The notes under the pieces were generated by a model. It searched no databases. It saw nothing but the letters and a program-made list of their open reading frames with translations, and was not told the DNA's origin. Shown here piece by piece: positions 43,724 through 54,015 of a stretch of DNA of 64,000 nt. The first letter of the stretch is position 1. Every line of letters begins with the position of its first letter. The position numbers and the translations under genes were made by a program. This stretch comes from [Pseudomonas] carboxydohydrogena (lineage in GTDB: Bacteria; Pseudomonadota; Alphaproteobacteria; Rhizobiales; Xanthobacteraceae): contig NZ_CP113162.1 of NCBI RefSeq assembly GCF_029030725.1, forward strand, positions 496,001 to 560,000, given 5' to 3'.

Positions 43724-43933
43724 CAAAGACTCCTCGCGGGTGCGTTATGGTGCACCGCACGAAAGGGCCACATGTTGACCATCCCGCGCCTGGGCGCAAG
43801 AGGGTCAATGGCATTGCCCCGCTGAAACCGCAGGAAGCCGTGCCGGCTAAACTGGAGGTTATAGTGGGATTTATATGGTTACCAAATCCCTTCCGGCAAT
43901 CCGAAACAGCCTTACCGCCAGATGTCCGGAGGG

Positions 43934-44378
43934 TTAATTCGTGATCAGGAACCCGAGCACCAGCGGCAGCGGATTGTCTCCGGCGGCGACCGGAATCCGG
44001 GGCAATTCGACCCCTGAAATCAAGGTTTTGAGCCGCTCGGGCGGTGGCAGACGCGCAGCATCCGAGGCGGCCAGATCGACCACCAGCGCGACCTCTGCCT
44101 CGGCCGTAAAGTCGCAGCGGCGGATGCCGAGGCCGCGAATTTCGATCATGCCTTCAAGCTCCGGCACGGCGTGCGCGATGAGACGGCCGTCTCGCGTATC
44201 GAGACGCACGCGGTCGTCGCCGATCAGCAGCGTCTGCGCGATCGCGCCGGTGCGGCCCGCGAGAATAAGATCGAGCGCGAGGCGCGACTTGCCGGTGCCG
44301 GACGCGCCGCGAATGAGGATCGCCCGGTTCGCCGACACGAACGGCGGAGGCGTGAACGCTGGCGGGCGGCGGCGTCAT
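43934..44378 (-). CDS. hprK: HPr kinase/phosphorylase, short form, with apparent frameshift near the N-terminus
   Basis: The short alphaproteobacterial HPr kinase, which phosphorylates the regulatory Ser of HPr. The main frame has the P-loop LIRGASGTGKSRLALDL, LIGDDRVRL and LEGMIEIRGLGIRRCDF. The expected start is the ATG at 44378 that overlaps the chvG stop (ATGA) and reads TPPPASVHASAVRVGE, the family N-terminus. That frame breaks at about 44321-44327: dropping one base from GAACCGGGCG joins VRVGE to RAILIRG exactly. As written, only a GTG at 44338 (VSANRAILIRG) gives the kinase without its first beta strand. It is either a real mutation or a sequencing error. Confidence 0.85.
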
Positions 44379-46207
44379 GTCGCGGGCAGCCGCACCACGA
44401 AGCGCGCGCCGGCGACGCGCGCGTCGCCTTCGGCGTTGGAGGGACCGGCGCGGTTCTCGGCCCAGATCTTTCCGCCATGCGCCTCGATGATCTGTTTCGA
44501 GATCGACAGACCGAGACCGGAGTTCTGGCCGAAGCCCTGATGCGGCCGGTCGGTGTAGAAGCGCTCGAAGATTTTCTCGAACGCGCCGGGGCGAATGCCG
44601 GGGCCGTCATCGTCGATCACGATCTCGACCTGATCGCGGCGGCGGCGGCAGATGACGCGGACCTTGCTGCCGGGGTTCGAGAAGGACTGGGCGTTGGCGA
44701 GAAGATTGGCGATCACCTGGCCGAGGCGGGAATCGTGGCCGGGCACCGAGAAGGCATCGAACGCCGTGCCCTCGAAGCGGGTTTCGACCTTCACCTCGTG
44801 GCCCTGCTGGGTCTCGTTGGCGACGGCGGTCAGCGTTTCCAGCAGGCGCCGGATATCGACCGGCGCGGCATCCTGCCGCTGCAATTCGGCGTCGAGGCGG
44901 CTTGCGTCCGAGATGTCGGAGATCAGGCGGTCGAGGCGGCGCACGTCGTGCTCGATCACGGCGAGCAGGCGGCCGCGGCTGTCGTCGGATTTCGCCAGCG
45001 GCAGCGTCTCAACGGCCGAGCGCATCGAGGTCAGCGGATTTTTCAGCTCATGCGCGACGTCGGCGGCGAACCGCTCGATGTCGTCGATGCGTTTATATAA
45101 TGCGCCGGTCATGTCGCGCAGCGCCTGCGACAGATGGCCGATCTCGTCGCTGCGCGAGGAGAAGTCGGGAATTTCGACGCGGGTCTTGATGCGCCGGCGC
45201 ACGCGCTCGGCGCTGGCGGCGAGGCGGCGTACCGGGCCCGCGATGGTCGAGGCGAGCAGCAGCGACAGCGCGATCATCACCACGGCGGCGATGCCGAACA
45301 CTTTCAGGATCGCGAGGCGTTCGGCGGTGACCATTTCATCGATGTCGTCGCCTTGCGTCGAGAGCATCAGCGCGCCGCGCACCGCGCGGAAGCGCTGCAC
45401 CGGCACCGCGACCGAGACGATCACCTCGCCGCGGTCGTTGATCCGCACGCGGCTGGCGCTCTGGCCGTCGAGCGCCTGCTGCACCTCGCCGTAGCCGTTG
45501 CCGTTCTCGGGGCCCAGTTCGCGATACAGCGGCAGGTCGCCGCGATTGAGCCAGGTGCGGATCGCGATCACCGTGCGCTCCCACAGGCCGGGCTTGCTGT
45601 CGGACGGCGCGGGGAGTTCGAACCGCAGCACGTCGCCGCGCCCGTAAAGGCTGCGGCTGTCGAGCAGCAATACGCCGTCGCGGTCGTAGATGCGCGCGCG
45701 CGTTTTGGTCGGCGAGATCAGGCGGCGCAGCACCGGCGCGACGCGCTCGGGGTTGATCGGAAAATCCATGCCGGACAGGGTTTCGTCGTTCGGCCCGTAG
45801 CTCTCGCCGGTCTTGAGGTCGCCGAGGCGATCCGGATCGACGGTGATGGCGTTGGTCTCGACGGTGGCGGATGCCGCGATCGCGCCCGAGATGATCTCGG
45901 CCTGCACCAGAAGGCTCTGCGCGCGCGCGTCGATCAGGCCCGCGCGGAATTGCGACAGATAGAGAATGCCGACCACCAGCACGATCAGTCCCGCGAGATT
46001 GAGCGAGACGATGCGCCGCGTCAGGCTGGAGAACGTCAAAGCAAGGAAATAGCGGCTGGCGCGCTGGAACACGCTCAGCGGTTTGGCGCGAACCTCGGCG
46101 GGCGCGAAATCCTCAACGGTGTCGTCAGCCGCGAGGCCGGCCGGTTCAGCACCGCCGGAGGTCTTCGATTGATCTGATGGCGTGCGATCGAGCAATCGTA
46201 AACCCAT
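44375..46207 (-). CDS. chvG: Sensor histidine kinase ChvG
   Basis: A 610-residue membrane kinase. After a cytosolic N-terminal tail come two helices (about 62-82 and 300-320) around a periplasmic sensor of about 210 residues, with the ChvG-typical TVDPDRLGDLKTGESYGP and FPINPERVAPVLRRLISP. HAMP, H-box (ADVAHELKNPLTSM), N-box (NLLANAQSF), DDGPGI and SGLGLSISKQ follow. It is the sensor for acid and envelope stress in rhizobia, agrobacteria and Brucella (BvrS). It follows chvI and precedes hprK with an overlapping stop/start. Confidence 0.96.
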   Translation of the reverse strand: MGLRLLDRTPSDQSKTSGGAEPAGLAADDTVEDFAPAEVRAKPLSVFQRASRYFLALTFSSLTRRIVSLNLAGLIVLVVGILYLSQFRAGLIDARAQSLLVQAEIISGAIAASATVETNAITVDPDRLGDLKTGESYGPNDETLSGMDFPINPERVAPVLRRLISPTKTRARIYDRDGVLLLDSRSLYGRGDVLRFELPAPSDSKPGLWERTVIAIRTWLNRGDLPLYRELGPENGNGYGEVQQALDGQSASRVRINDRGEVIVSVAVPVQRFRAVRGALMLSTQGDDIDEMVTAERLAILKVFGIAAVVMIALSLLLASTIAGPVRRLAASAERVRRRIKTRVEIPDFSSRSDEIGHLSQALRDMTGALYKRIDDIERFAADVAHELKNPLTSMRSAVETLPLAKSDDSRGRLLAVIEHDVRRLDRLISDISDASRLDAELQRQDAAPVDIRRLLETLTAVANETQQGHEVKVETRFEGTAFDAFSVPGHDSRLGQVIANLLANAQSFSNPGSKVRVICRRRRDQVEIVIDDDGPGIRPGAFEKIFERFYTDRPHQGFGQNSGLGLSISKQIIEAHGGKIWAENRAGPSNAEGDARVAGARFVVRLPAT

Positions 46208-46281
46208 TCGCCTGTCGTTGCGGCGGGCGCCTTGATGTCAGGAAGCCCGCCGTCAGCTTCGATTGCAAAGTGGACAGCCGC

Positions 46282-46986
46282 TCAGGCGGCTTCCTTGAAA
46301 CGATAGCCTACGCCGTAAAGCGTTTCGATCATCTCAAAATCGTCGTCGACGACCTTGAACTTCTTGCGCAGGCGCTTGATGTGGCTGTCGATGGTGCGGT
46401 CGTCGACATAGACCTGATCGTCATAGGCGGCGTCCATCAGCGCGTTGCGGCTTTTCACGACGCCGGGGCGCTGGGCCAGTGCTTGCAAGATCAGGAATTC
46501 GGTGACCGTCAGCGTCACCGGCTCGTTCTTCCAGGTGCAGGTATGGCGCTCGGGGTCCATGCGCAGCATGCCGCGCTCCAGAGCCTTGGCGTCGAGTTCC
46601 TTCTGCTGGACGCTGGGGTCCTTCGGCACCGCGCGGCGCAGCACCGCCTTGACGCGCTCGACGAGGAGGCGCTGCGAGAACGGTTTGCGGATGAAATCGT
46701 CGGCGCCCATCTTGAGGCCGAACAATTCGTCGATTTCCTCGTCCTTGGAGGTGAGGAAGATCACCGGCAGGTCGGATTTCTGGCGCAGGCGGCGCAGCGT
46801 CTCCATGCCGTCCATGCGCGGCATCTTGATGTCGAGGATCGCCATGTCCGGAGGGCTGGTCTTGAAGCCGTCCAGCGCGGAAGCGCCGTCGGTGTAGGTC
46901 ATGATGCGGTAGCCTTCGGCTTCCAGCGCGATCGAGACCGAGGTGAGGATGTTGCGATCGTCGTCAACGAGAGCGATTGTTGGCAT
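46282..46986 (-). CDS. chvI: Response regulator ChvI
   Basis: A 234-residue OmpR-family regulator. The ATG at 46986 gives the standard start ([20 protein letters not shown]). The phospho-acceptor is in [21 protein letters not shown] and the Lys in [13 protein letters not shown]. The C-terminal winged helix includes [20 protein letters not shown] and ends in GVGYRFKEA. It pairs with ChvG and controls exopolysaccharide, envelope and acid-stress genes, with pckA divergent nearby as in other alphaproteobacteria. A 74-bp gap separates it from chvG. Confidence 0.96.
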   Translation of the reverse strand: MPTIALVDDDRNILTSVSIALEAEGYRIMTYTDGASALDGFKTSPPDMAILDIKMPRMDGMETLRRLRQKSDLPVIFLTSKDEEIDELFGLKMGADDFIRKPFSQRLLVERVKAVLRRAVPKDPSVQQKELDAKALERGMLRMDPERHTCTWKNEPVTLTVTEFLILQALAQRPGVVKSRNALMDAAYDDQVYVDDRTIDSHIKRLRKKFKVVDDDFEMIETLYGVGYRFKEAA

Positions 46987-47210
46987 GGTCTGGTTTCCGA
47001 GCGTTTTGATGCGTCTGGTTGAGACCCTGATGCCGAGCAAAATAAGGCAATCGGGATAATCCACGAGCAATGCAAGCTGGGCTGAAATGTGACCGGGTTC
47101 CCCAGCCCTGAGCAAATCAACCTGATTTCACTCATATAATGCGCCAAAACACGAAAAGAACCACCTTTTGCTCGGAAAAAGTCCTTTAATTTCAAGAAAG
47201 GTTCTGGACC

Positions 47211-47948
47211 ATGACACCGCCGCTATCGCCCGATTCCGCCGGAATGGTCCGCGATCTGCTCCGTTCCAGCCGCCAGGGGGCGCTGGCGACGCTGATGGCC
47301 GGTTCCGGCGCACCTTACTGTTCGCTGGTGAACGTGGCGCCGGACGCCGATGGCGCGCCGCTCCTGCTGGTCTCGGCGCTGGCGCTGCATACCAAAAATA
47401 TCGTCTCGGATGCCCGCGTCTCGGTGATGCTGGACGAGCGCCGGGCGGGCGATCCGCTCGAGGGCGTGCGGATCATGCTGGCGGGCGAGGCGCGGCCGCC
47501 CGCGCCGGACGATCTGCTGCGCATCAGGCGGCGGTATCTCGCGTTCCACCCCTCGGCGGCGGATTTTGCCGGCTTCGCCGATTTCTCCTTTCTCAAGGTC
47601 TTCCCTACCGGCGTGCATCTGGTCGCGGGGTTCGGCCGCATCGTCGATCTGCCGCCGTCGCGCTTTCTCACGCCGGTCGATGATGCGCAGAGCCTGCTCG
47701 CGGCGGAGGAGGGGATCGTCGCGCATCTCAATGCCGATCACCGCGACACGATGAATCTGTATGCGATGCATCTGGCGGATGCGCCTTCGGCGGACTGGCA
47801 TTGCGTGGCCTGCGATCCCGATGGCCTCGATCTCGCCTCGGACGGGCGGACCCTGCGGCTGGCGTTCCCGAAGCGCGTGACCACGCCCGAGGTCCTGCGG
47901 ATGGTTCTGAAGGAATTGGCCGCGCAGGCGCGCGCGCAGGCCGGGTGA
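47211..47948 (+). CDS. HugZ-like heme-utilisation / pyridoxamine-oxidase-fold protein with DUF2470
   Basis: A 245-residue two-domain protein. The first about 150 residues are a split beta-barrel (SRQGALATLMAGSGAPYCSLV, SALALHTKNIVSDARVSVML). The C-terminal DUF2470 domain carries EEGIVAHLNADHRDTMNLYAMHL, with the His pair that binds heme in HugZ-type heme oxygenases. The likely role is heme binding or breakdown for iron release; a flavin is not excluded. It is divergent from chvI and sits 161 bp upstream of pckA on the same strand. Confidence 0.85.
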   Translation: MTPPLSPDSAGMVRDLLRSSRQGALATLMAGSGAPYCSLVNVAPDADGAPLLLVSALALHTKNIVSDARVSVMLDERRAGDPLEGVRIMLAGEARPPAPDDLLRIRRRYLAFHPSAADFAGFADFSFLKVFPTGVHLVAGFGRIVDLPPSRFLTPVDDAQSLLAAEEGIVAHLNADHRDTMNLYAMHLADAPSADWHCVACDPDGLDLASDGRTLRLAFPKRVTTPEVLRMVLKELAAQARAQAG

Positions 47949-47973
47949 GCGAAATCGCTTGATTTACCGCCAT

Positions 47974-48012
47974 GCCTTTAGGCAGGACTAGGCGGCAGGC
48001 ACGACTAAAGGC
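47974..48012. repeat. Inverted repeat upstream of pckA
   Basis: GCCTTTAG (47974-47981) and CTAAAGGC (48005-48012) are perfect eight-base inverted repeats separated by 23 bp, within the 161-bp region upstream of pckA. They could be an operator (for example for ChvI or a carbon regulator) or form a long-loop hairpin. No function is proven by sequence. Confidence 0.4.
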
Positions 48013-48109
48013 CAAAAGCGGGTTCGTCGTCAGCCCGTTTCCGAGGCGATAAGGTCGCCGCCTTAAATCAACGACTGCGCACAATGCGCGGCACAAGGGG
48101 AGACGTGAC

Positions 48110-49726
<1,617 letters not shown>

Positions 49727-49740
49727 CGCGATCCTTCATT

Positions 49741-49777
49741 CCGCCCGCCCGGTCTGGTGCCGTGGCGGGCGGTTTTA
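49741..49777 (+). terminator. Rho-independent terminator of pckA
   Basis: CCGCCCGCC (49741-49749) pairs with GGCGGGCGG (49764-49772) across a 14-base loop and is followed by TTTTA (49773-49777). It lies 14 bp after the pckA stop. Confidence 0.9.
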
Positions 49778-49871
49778 GGCATGAGAACAAATATAGAACA
49801 TTTTTAACGATTGCTGTAGCATGGTGATTCGCCGGGCGCCGCTGGAGGCGCCCTTTCGTTTCGAGGGTGCC

Positions 49872-50315
49872 ATGTCCGATATCGCGTCCAATACCGCGCT
49901 CAACGCCGTCGCCATGACCCGGATCGCCGATTTCGCGCGGACGCTGACGCGGCTGCATGTGGCGGCGCGCCATCAGATGATCGACGACGACCAGATCGAC
50001 CGTGCCTTCAATGCGGTGTGCCTGTCGGTGTGGGGCTACACCATCGAGGATATTTCCGACGACATGCTCGCGCCGGAAGATCACGAGTTTCTCGACACGC
50101 TCGACGAATATCGCGCGCGGCTGTTCGCCGCCGAGCACGGCTACGATCTGTTGGGCGACGAGGGCATCCTCACCGACTGGTGGGGCTATTGCTGGATGAT
50201 TCTCGCGGAAAAGCGTGGCCTGCTGACGCCGGAGAACCGCACCGCCGCGCGGCTCGCATGGGAAGACCGTTTCCGCTCGGTGCCGAACGTGATCGGCGTG
50301 ATCGTGAGCCGCTGA
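49872..50315 (+). CDS. Conserved protein of unknown function
   Basis: About 147 residues from the ATG at 49872, with GAGGG upstream. It is soluble and acidic. Recognisable stretches are ARTLTRLHVAARHQMIDDDQI, LSVWGYTIEDISDDMLAPEDHEFLD and TDWWGYCWMILAEKRGLLTP. I do not recognise a domain. It has no signal peptide or membrane segment. A longer frame from 49821 would start in the pckA terminator region and is less likely. Confidence 0.65.
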   Translation: MSDIASNTALNAVAMTRIADFARTLTRLHVAARHQMIDDDQIDRAFNAVCLSVWGYTIEDISDDMLAPEDHEFLDTLDEYRARLFAAEHGYDLLGDEGILTDWWGYCWMILAEKRGLLTPENRTAARLAWEDRFRSVPNVIGVIVSR

Positions 50316-50327
50316 ACGGCTGTCTGC

Positions 50328-51131
50328 TTAGTAAATCGCGGCGCGGGTTTTCGGCATCGCGATCTTCGGCGCGGCGCTGCCCGTATGCGCGGGTTTTGCG
50401 GCGGACAAAGCGCCGGTGACCTCGACAGTCGAATTCGGTTTGATCTCGCTCACGTCCGCCCGCACCGGCGCGACCTTCATCTCGCCGAGCTTGGCGCGTA
50501 GGTCCGATGTCAGGCCCGGATAATTCGCGACCGGCGTGAACTCCGGCGTCTGTCCGTTGATCGGCGACACGCCCTTATAGGCAACGAGCCCGTCGGTGGT
50601 GGCGACGATGTCGCCGGGCCGCAGCGTGGTGTCGAGCGACAGATCGATCGGCGCGAGTCCCGCCGGGTCGCGGCCGTTGCAGGTGCAATCCGCCTTCAGC
50701 GCCTTGCGATAGGCGAAGGCGTTGGGCAAGTCGGCGTAGCGTTCGCCGTTCGCGCCGAGCGCGGTGTCGATACTGCCGCCGAAATAGACCTTGGTGGTGC
50801 TCGCCGGGCAGAACGACTGGCACATCTGCGCCGGCGTGACGCCCGCGCGGGCGGACAGCGGGAAATACTTTCCGTCGCAGGTGCGCACGCAATAGGAGGC
50901 GGAGCGGCCGCTGCTCACGGGCGCGACGGCTGTCGGACCCGGATCGATCGGGTTGCCGAAGAAATCGGTCTGCTGAGACTGTGACGGCGCTTGCGCTGCG
51001 CGAGGCTGCGGGCGGTCGCCTCCGAACAGGAAATCGAAGAAGCCCGCGGAGGCGGGATGCGGCGTCAGCGCCAGCAGGGGCAAAGCCAGCAGCGCGGCGA
51101 AACCGGCCCTGAATGGGATACGCAAACGCAA
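50328..51131 (-). CDS. DUF2865-domain secreted protein
   Basis: A 267-residue exported protein. A signal peptide (FAALLALPLLALTPHPASA) is followed by the DUF2865 pattern: SYCVRTCDGKYFPLSARAG, QMCQSFCPAS, KVYFGGSI and CTCNGRDPAGLAPIDLSLD, with about six conserved Cys likely forming disulphides. The domain is found in Bradyrhizobium relatives, and its function is unknown. It converges with the hypothetical gene before it (12 bp between stops). Confidence 0.9.
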   Translation of the reverse strand: MRLRIPFRAGFAALLALPLLALTPHPASAGFFDFLFGGDRPQPRAAQAPSQSQQTDFFGNPIDPGPTAVAPVSSGRSASYCVRTCDGKYFPLSARAGVTPAQMCQSFCPASTTKVYFGGSIDTALGANGERYADLPNAFAYRKALKADCTCNGRDPAGLAPIDLSLDTTLRPGDIVATTDGLVAYKGVSPINGQTPEFTPVANYPGLTSDLRAKLGEMKVAPVRADVSEIKPNSTVEVTGALSAAKPAHTGSAAPKIAMPKTRAAIY

Positions 51132-51246
51132 CGCTCACTCCACCGACGCGACAAAATGTTGGCTGGCGGTCTTTCCGCCTGCGCCGCAACATTATCGCGG
51201 GATGGTAAACACGAGGTTAGGAGACGGTGGCGGGGGGCGTGCGCCT

Positions 51247-52686
51247 CTAGAAGAAAAGCCACGTCACGAGCAGAAACGTCGGTAGCAGCACCAGCGACGA
51301 CCAGACCATGTAGCCGAAAAAGCTCGGCATCTTCACACCGTTCTCGCGCGCGATCGCATACACCATGAAGTTCGGCGCATTGCCGATATAGGTGTTGGCG
51401 CCCATGTAGACCGCGCCGGATGAAATCGCGGCGAGCAGCGCGGATTGCGTGGTCATCAGCGTGTGCGGATCGCCGCCCGCGAGCTGGAAGAACACCAGAT
51501 AGGTCGGCGCGTTGTCGAGGAAGGATGAGAGCGCGCCCGTCAGCCAGAAATAGGCGGCCGGGTTGCCAGAGCCGTCCGTCTTGCTCACCAGCGTCAGCAG
51601 GTTGGCGAACGGGCCATGGGAGCCGGCTTGCAGCATCGCCATCACCGGAACGATGCAGATGAAGATGCCCGCGAACAGGATCGCGACTTCCCTGATCGGC
51701 CCCCACGAGAAACTGTTGGCGGCGTGCACGGCTTTCGGCGTGAGGCGGATGGAAGCGATGGCGGCGAGCACGAACACCAGATCGCGCAGCAAATGTTGCA
51801 ATTGCAGATCGACGCCAGCGACATGAAAGACGATGCCGGGCTTCCATTGAGCGCTCATCAAAATCGCCGCGATGATGAGGACGAGCAGCAGCAGATTGGA
51901 TTGGCCGTGCAGCCTGAGCGGCTTGTCCGGCGTCGGGTCCTTGACGCGCGCGAAGCGTCCTTCGCGATGGTGGAAGTAAAGGTCGAGCGCGCAGAAGATC
52001 GCGAGCACGATGCCGGCGGTGGTCAACGTCTCCAGCCACAGATGCTGCGCGGTCCAGAAGAAATCGACGCCCTTGAGAAAGCCGATGAACAAAGGCGGAT
52101 CGCCGAGCGGGGTCAGCGCGCCGCCGATATTGGCGACGAGGAAGATGAAGAACACCACGACATGGGCGTTGTACTTTCTGTCGTCGTTGGCGCGGATCAA
52201 GGGGCGGATCAGGATCATCGCCGCGCCCGTGGTGCCGACGACGCTGGCGATCAGCGCGCCGAACGCGAGCAGCGCGGTGTTGGTGAAGGGACTGTCGTGC
52301 AGATTGCCTTCGAGATAGATGCCGCCCGCGACCGTGAACAGGGCCAGCAGCAGCAGGATGAACGGCATGTATTCGAGAAACGCGGTGTGCGCGAGCGCGC
52401 CGGTAACGGTCGCGATGTCGGTCGCCGCCAGCAGCGCGATCACGATCAACGCCGACCAGAACGCGGTGAATTTTCCGAAATGATGCTCCCACAGATGGGG
52501 ATAGAGCACCGGGCCGGTGGCGATGGACAGGAGAATGCCGACGAACGGCAGGCCCCACCATAGTGAAAGATTTGCGCCGTTCAGACCCTCGGCTGCGAAG
52601 GCGGGCGCGGGAATGGCCGCAACAAGAATGCCGATGGCGGCGGCGGAAAGCCGGCGTGTATGGAAACGCGCGCTGGCTGCCGTCAT
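51247..52686 (-). CDS. NhaD-type Na+/H+ antiporter (ion-transporter superfamily)
   Basis: A 479-residue membrane protein of the NhaD/UIT group with about 11-12 hydrophobic segments. Typical segments are FLEYMPFILLLLALFTVAGG, GTTGAAMILIRPLIRAN, NIGGALTPLGDPPLFIGFL (the GG-PLGDPP region of the transporter) and LSSFLDNAPTYLVFFQLAGG. A signal-like N-terminal helix is present. It likely exchanges Na+ or Li+ for H+. Its start lies six bases after the pyrE stop on the same strand, so pyrE and this gene form a unit. Confidence 0.92.
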   Translation of the reverse strand: MTAASARFHTRRLSAAAIGILVAAIPAPAFAAEGLNGANLSLWWGLPFVGILLSIATGPVLYPHLWEHHFGKFTAFWSALIVIALLAATDIATVTGALAHTAFLEYMPFILLLLALFTVAGGIYLEGNLHDSPFTNTALLAFGALIASVVGTTGAAMILIRPLIRANDDRKYNAHVVVFFIFLVANIGGALTPLGDPPLFIGFLKGVDFFWTAQHLWLETLTTAGIVLAIFCALDLYFHHREGRFARVKDPTPDKPLRLHGQSNLLLLVLIIAAILMSAQWKPGIVFHVAGVDLQLQHLLRDLVFVLAAIASIRLTPKAVHAANSFSWGPIREVAILFAGIFICIVPVMAMLQAGSHGPFANLLTLVSKTDGSGNPAAYFWLTGALSSFLDNAPTYLVFFQLAGGDPHTLMTTQSALLAAISSGAVYMGANTYIGNAPNFMVYAIARENGVKMPSFFGYMVWSSLVLLPTFLLVTWLFF

Positions 52687-52692
52687 GCCGCG

Positions 52693-53253
52693 TCAGCCTT
52701 TCAGGAATTCGTCGGCCTTGAACAGCGCGCGCAGCGTGAGGCCGGCTTCGCGGAAATTTGCGTCGGCGCCCTCGTTGCGGTCCACCATGGTCAGCACCAT
52801 CACCACATCGCCGCCGGACTCCTTCACCGCGTCGATGGCCTTGATGGCCGAACCGCCGGTGGTGGTGACGTCCTCGACGATGACGATGCGCTTGCCGTTG
52901 AGACTCTCGCCCTTTGCAAGTCCCTCGACCGCGAGCCGCGCGCCGTGCTCCTTCGGCTTCTTGCGCACGAAGAACGCCGCGATCGGATTGCCCTTCATCC
53001 ACGAGAGCTGGGCGATGGCGCCCGCGAGCGGCACCGCGCCCATCTCCAGTCCGCCGATGTAATCGATCTTCTCGTCCTTCAGCGCGTCGTAGGACAATTC
53101 CGCCAGCAGCGCCGCGCCTTCGGGGTCGAGCATGGTCGGCTTGAGGTTAAAGTAGAAATCGCTCTTGCGCCCGGAGGCGAGGGTGATCTCGCCGCGCCCG
53201 AACGAGCGGGTGCGGATGATGTCGGCCAGGCGGGCGCGGGAGGAGGTGGACAC
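52693..53253 (-). CDS. pyrE: Orotate phosphoribosyltransferase
   Basis: A 186-residue pyrimidine-synthesis enzyme making orotidine 5-phosphate from orotate and PRPP. The GTG at 53253 gives the usual length. The PRPP-binding motif is [19 protein letters not shown], and [15 protein letters not shown] and [17 protein letters not shown] are typical PyrE segments. Catalytic Lys and PRPP loop residues ([11 protein letters not shown]) are in place. It precedes the NhaD-type antiporter by six bases. Confidence 0.95.
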   Translation of the reverse strand: MSTSSRARLADIIRTRSFGRGEITLASGRKSDFYFNLKPTMLDPEGAALLAELSYDALKDEKIDYIGGLEMGAVPLAGAIAQLSWMKGNPIAAFFVRKKPKEHGARLAVEGLAKGESLNGKRIVIVEDVTTTGGSAIKAIDAVKESGGDVVMVLTMVDRNEGADANFREAGLTLRALFKADEFLKG

Positions 53254-53360
53254 GGGCAGGCTCTGATTGTTGGTTGATTGTCGGATGGCCAGCACTTTAA
53301 CCTACTGTGGCCGACAGGCGCTACCGCAGCAGCAGCCCGTCAACAATCAATGTCCGGCTG

Positions 53361-53996
53361 TCAGCGGGCGGTGCTGAAGGCGAACCAGATCGCAATGGCA
53401 GCCAGAAGCAGCGCCAGTGTGCGGCGAATGGTCCTGCGCTTGTCCGGTGTGGCGATCACGCCTTGCAGGCGTCCGGCGAGAAGCACGATCACGAGATGGA
53501 TGGCCGTGGCGATGCCGACATAGATCGCCGACAGCATCAGGGTCTGCGTCGCGACCGGGCCCTTGCCGAGCTGGACGAAGTCCGGCAGCACCGCGACATA
53601 AAATACCGCCGCCTTGGGGTTGAGCAGGTTGGTGATGAGACCGCGGCGGAAGGCGATCCATGGCCGTGCATTGAGGTCGTCTGCCGTTTCGGGCGAGGTC
53701 TCGGCTTCGTTCGCCCACGCTTCCCACGCCAGCCATAACAGATAGGCGACTCCGCCCCAGCGCAGCATCTCGTAGAGGAACGGCGAATTATCGATGATGG
53801 CGCTGAGGCCGAGGGCCGCCGCCACGCCATAGACCGAAAGGCCGAGCGCGACGCCGACCACGGCGGCAAGTCCCGCGCGAATGCCCTGCGACAACGACAG
53901 CGCCGCGAGGTAGGCCATGTTCGGCCCCGGCGTCATCTCGATGACGAGCGCGGTCAGCGCAAACCCCGCGAGCGGACTGGCAAGTATTTCGCCCAT
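53361..53996 (-). CDS. LysE/RhtB-family amino-acid exporter
   Basis: About 211 residues from the ATG at 53996. Six hydrophobic segments. The conserved opening EMTPGPNMAYLAALSLSQGIRAG and the FRRGLITNLLNPKAAVFYVAVLP segment mark the LysE/RhtB group, which exports amino acids such as lysine, homoserine or threonine. The exact substrate is unknown. It ends the cluster downstream of polA on the same strand, 19 bp behind the polA stop. Confidence 0.93.
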   Translation of the reverse strand: MGEILASPLAGFALTALVIEMTPGPNMAYLAALSLSQGIRAGLAAVVGVALGLSVYGVAAALGLSAIIDNSPFLYEMLRWGGVAYLLWLAWEAWANEAETSPETADDLNARPWIAFRRGLITNLLNPKAAVFYVAVLPDFVQLGKGPVATQTLMLSAIYVGIATAIHLVIVLLAGRLQGVIATPDKRRTIRRTLALLLAAIAIWFAFSTAR

Positions 53997-54015
53997 TCGG
54001 TCAGGCCATGATGGT

